Assembly (NCBI RefSeq): GCF_008039875.1
Contig: NZ_VRUU01000035.1
Span: 1 to 45,306, forward strand
DNA length: 45,306 nucleotides
Direction: 5' to 3'
Source: Methylobacterium sp. WL119
Lineage (GTDB): Bacteria; Pseudomonadota; Alphaproteobacteria; Rhizobiales; Beijerinckiaceae
Under the pieces are notes generated by a model. The model saw only the letters and a list, made by a program, of their open reading frames with translations. It was not told where the DNA came from and did no database searches. Numbering within the stretch: position 1 is the stretch's first letter; each line of letters opens with the position of its first letter. Below, one piece after another: positions 44,161 to 45,306 of this stretch. The translations under genes were made by a program, and so were the position numbers.

Positions 44161-44721
44161 ATGACGCAGCATCACGCCTCCCGCTTCGCCACCTTCGCCC
44201 TCGCGCTCGCCCTCGGCGCCGCGCCGGTCGCGGCCTTCGCCAAGAACCCGATGGTCGGCGGCGCGCCGATGTATGCCAACAAGACGATCGTCGAGAACGC
44301 GGTCAACTCCAAGGATCACACCACGCTCGTGGCCGCGGTGAAGGCCGCCGGCCTCGTCGACACCCTGTCGGGCCCGGGCCCGTTCACCGTGTTCGCCCCG
44401 ACCAACGCCGCCTTCGCCCGCCTCCCGGCCGGCACGGTCGAGACGCTGGTGAAGCCCGAGAACAAGGCCACGCTCACCAAGATCCTGACCTACCACGTCG
44501 TCCCGGGCGTCTACACCGCCAAGGAGCTGATGGCCGAGGTCAAGAAGGGCGGCGGCGAGGCCCAGCTCAAGACCGTCGAGGGCGATCCCCTGGTGGTCAC
44601 GTCCAAGGGCAAGAAGGTCTACGTGACCGATGCCAAGGGCAACACCGCCACCGTCACCATCGCCAACGTGATGCAGTCGAACGGCGTCATCCACGTCATC
44701 AACGGCGTGCTGCAGCCCTGA
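44161..44721 (+). CDS. Fasciclin-domain secreted protein
   Basis: A 186-residue protein with a signal peptide (about 1-26, ending VAAFA) and one FAS1 domain (about 40-184). The H1 and H2 motifs are clear: '[17 protein letters not shown]' and '[13 protein letters not shown]'. '[19 protein letters not shown]' is the conserved middle. FAS1 domains mediate adhesion or surface interactions and are often anti-sigma/stress linked in proteobacteria. It lies 220 nt after the outer-membrane gene, with its own likely promoter, and is convergent with the anti-sigma gene. The start at ATG 44161 follows aggatacccc. Confidence 0.92.
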   Translation: MTQHHASRFATFALALALGAAPVAAFAKNPMVGGAPMYANKTIVENAVNSKDHTTLVAAVKAAGLVDTLSGPGPFTVFAPTNAAFARLPAGTVETLVKPENKATLTKILTYHVVPGVYTAKELMAEVKKGGGEAQLKTVEGDPLVVTSKGKKVYVTDAKGNTATVTIANVMQSNGVIHVINGVLQP

Positions 44722-44766
44722 TCGCGACCGCCGCGCTCCGGCCGAGGCGCCGGAGCGCTGCACGAC

Positions 44767-44804
44767 GAGGAACACCCCGGGCCGCGCGGTCCGGGGTGTT
44801 CCTC
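44767..44804. terminator. Hairpin, probable terminator between convergent genes
   Basis: A 14-bp perfect stem, gaggaacaccccgg / ccggggtgttcctc, with a 10-nt GC loop lies between the convergent fasciclin and anti-sigma genes. No clean T-tract follows on either strand, so it may act with Rho or as a weak bidirectional terminator. Confidence 0.6.
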
Positions 44805-44848
44805 GTTCCGGCCTCGGTCATCGGGGTCGGGTCACGCGGATGCCCGCC

Positions 44849-45306
44849 TCACTCGCGGATCAGCGTGCCGGAATAGACCACCGGCCCGGTCGGGGCGCCG
44901 TTCGGCGATCCGCCCGGCGGCTCCACCGTCACGGCGATGAGCCCGCTCGCCGCGGTCTCCGCCGGCAGGGCGATCCGGGTCGCCGAGGCGCCGACGAGGC
45001 CGATCGCCTTGGGGGACGCCCCGGAGCCGATGTACCAGAGCTCGAGGCTCTTGCCGGACGGGGTCTCGGCGCCCACCGGGCGCACCTCGGCGGTGCCCGT
45101 GGCCGTGTCGATCCGCAGCACGAGGGCGGGCAGCGCGCCGCCGCTCTGCACCACGGCGAGGTAGCGCGTGCCCGGCGCCGGCTCGTCCCGCCGGCCGCCG
45201 ACCGCGACGAACAGCGCGAGCCCCGCCGCGAGCAGCCCCGTCCCCGCCGCCACGAGGCGCCAGCGCCGCACCTGCCTGACGAGGCGGATCGCGCGGTCGT
45301 CGTTGG
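44849..45306 (-). CDS. Anti-sigma factor (RskA C-terminal type), truncated by window edge
   Basis: The C-terminal about 150 residues of an anti-sigma factor. The reading frame is open to the right edge (NDDRAIRLVRQVRRWRLV…). The visible part has a membrane helix (about 'LVAAGTGLLAAGLALFVAVG') followed by an extracytoplasmic domain. 'YLAVVQSGGALPALVLRID', 'PSGKSLELWYIGSGASPKAI', 'TVEPPGGSPNGAPTGPVVYS' and 'GTLIRE' match the RskA C-terminal domain. The missing N-terminal part would hold the zinc-type sigma-binding domain. An ECF sigma-factor gene is expected just upstream (to the right), outside the window. Confidence 0.85.
   Translation of the reverse strand, partial: NDDRAIRLVRQVRRWRLVAAGTGLLAAGLALFVAVGGRRDEPAPGTRYLAVVQSGGALPALVLRIDTATGTAEVRPVGAETPSGKSLELWYIGSGASPKAIGLVGASATRIALPAETAASGLIAVTVEPPGGSPNGAPTGPVVYSGTLIRE

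Overview
The window looks like chromosomal DNA of a high-GC alphaproteobacterium of the order Hyphomicrobiales, most likely Methylobacterium or a close relative. This rests on base composition, on protein family types (DUF5076 beside pyruvate dehydrogenase, RskA-like anti-sigma factor, SphA-like outer-membrane protein), on the GTTC-N7-GTTC LexA box and on the ftsB-pdhA order. It is an inference from reading; no database search was possible.

Layout. 1-2300 is a scarred, lower-GC margin: the 5' end of an IS5-type transposase gene running off the left edge, a small secreted Cache-domain protein, an orphan gene, an AT-richer stretch with no convincing gene, and a decayed IS5-family transposase. 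2463-3308 encodes a transglutaminase-like protein. 3512-7995 is the glycine cleavage operon gcvT-gcvH-gcvP (minus strand), preceded by a tandem glycine riboswitch (8054-8250). Divergent from it, 8454-13363 is a complete LIV-type (HAAT) ABC importer, two ATPases, a binding protein and two permeases, followed closely by an acyl-CoA synthetase and two small conserved proteins.

16076-23709 (minus strand) is a lower valine catabolism cluster: methylmalonate-semialdehyde dehydrogenase, isobutyryl-CoA dehydrogenase, 3-hydroxyisobutyryl-CoA hydrolase, 3-hydroxyisobutyrate dehydrogenase and enoyl-CoA hydratase, plus a terminal AMP-forming acyl-CoA synthetase. Together these can convert isobutyryl-CoA to propionyl-CoA. 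A divergent LysR regulator faces it, with a perfect palindrome between them. An iron-type alcohol dehydrogenase, a small stress-type protein, an SDR oxidoreductase and the translesion polymerase DinB (with an SOS box) follow.

28798-34303 carries ftsB and the pyruvate dehydrogenase genes pdhA, pdhB (with lipoyl domain) and pdhC. A DUF5076 gene and a Uma2-type nuclease gene sit between pdhB and pdhC; no lpd follows. An L-lactate permease comes next, so lactate import and pyruvate oxidation are neighbours. The right part holds a NIT-domain chemoreceptor, an HdeA-like periplasmic protein, uvrA, an outer-membrane beta-barrel protein, a fasciclin-domain protein and the truncated C-terminal part of an anti-sigma factor.

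Most of the window is ordinary metabolic chromosome. I found no clearly new multi-gene system. The observations most worth checking are the two extra genes inside the pdh operon, the 99-nt near-identical repeat between pdhB and pdhC, the transglutaminase-like protein lacking the usual histidine, the LysR-site palindrome, the 13-bp triple repeat before pdhA, and a REP-like element that supplies the stop codon of the valine-pathway hydrolase.
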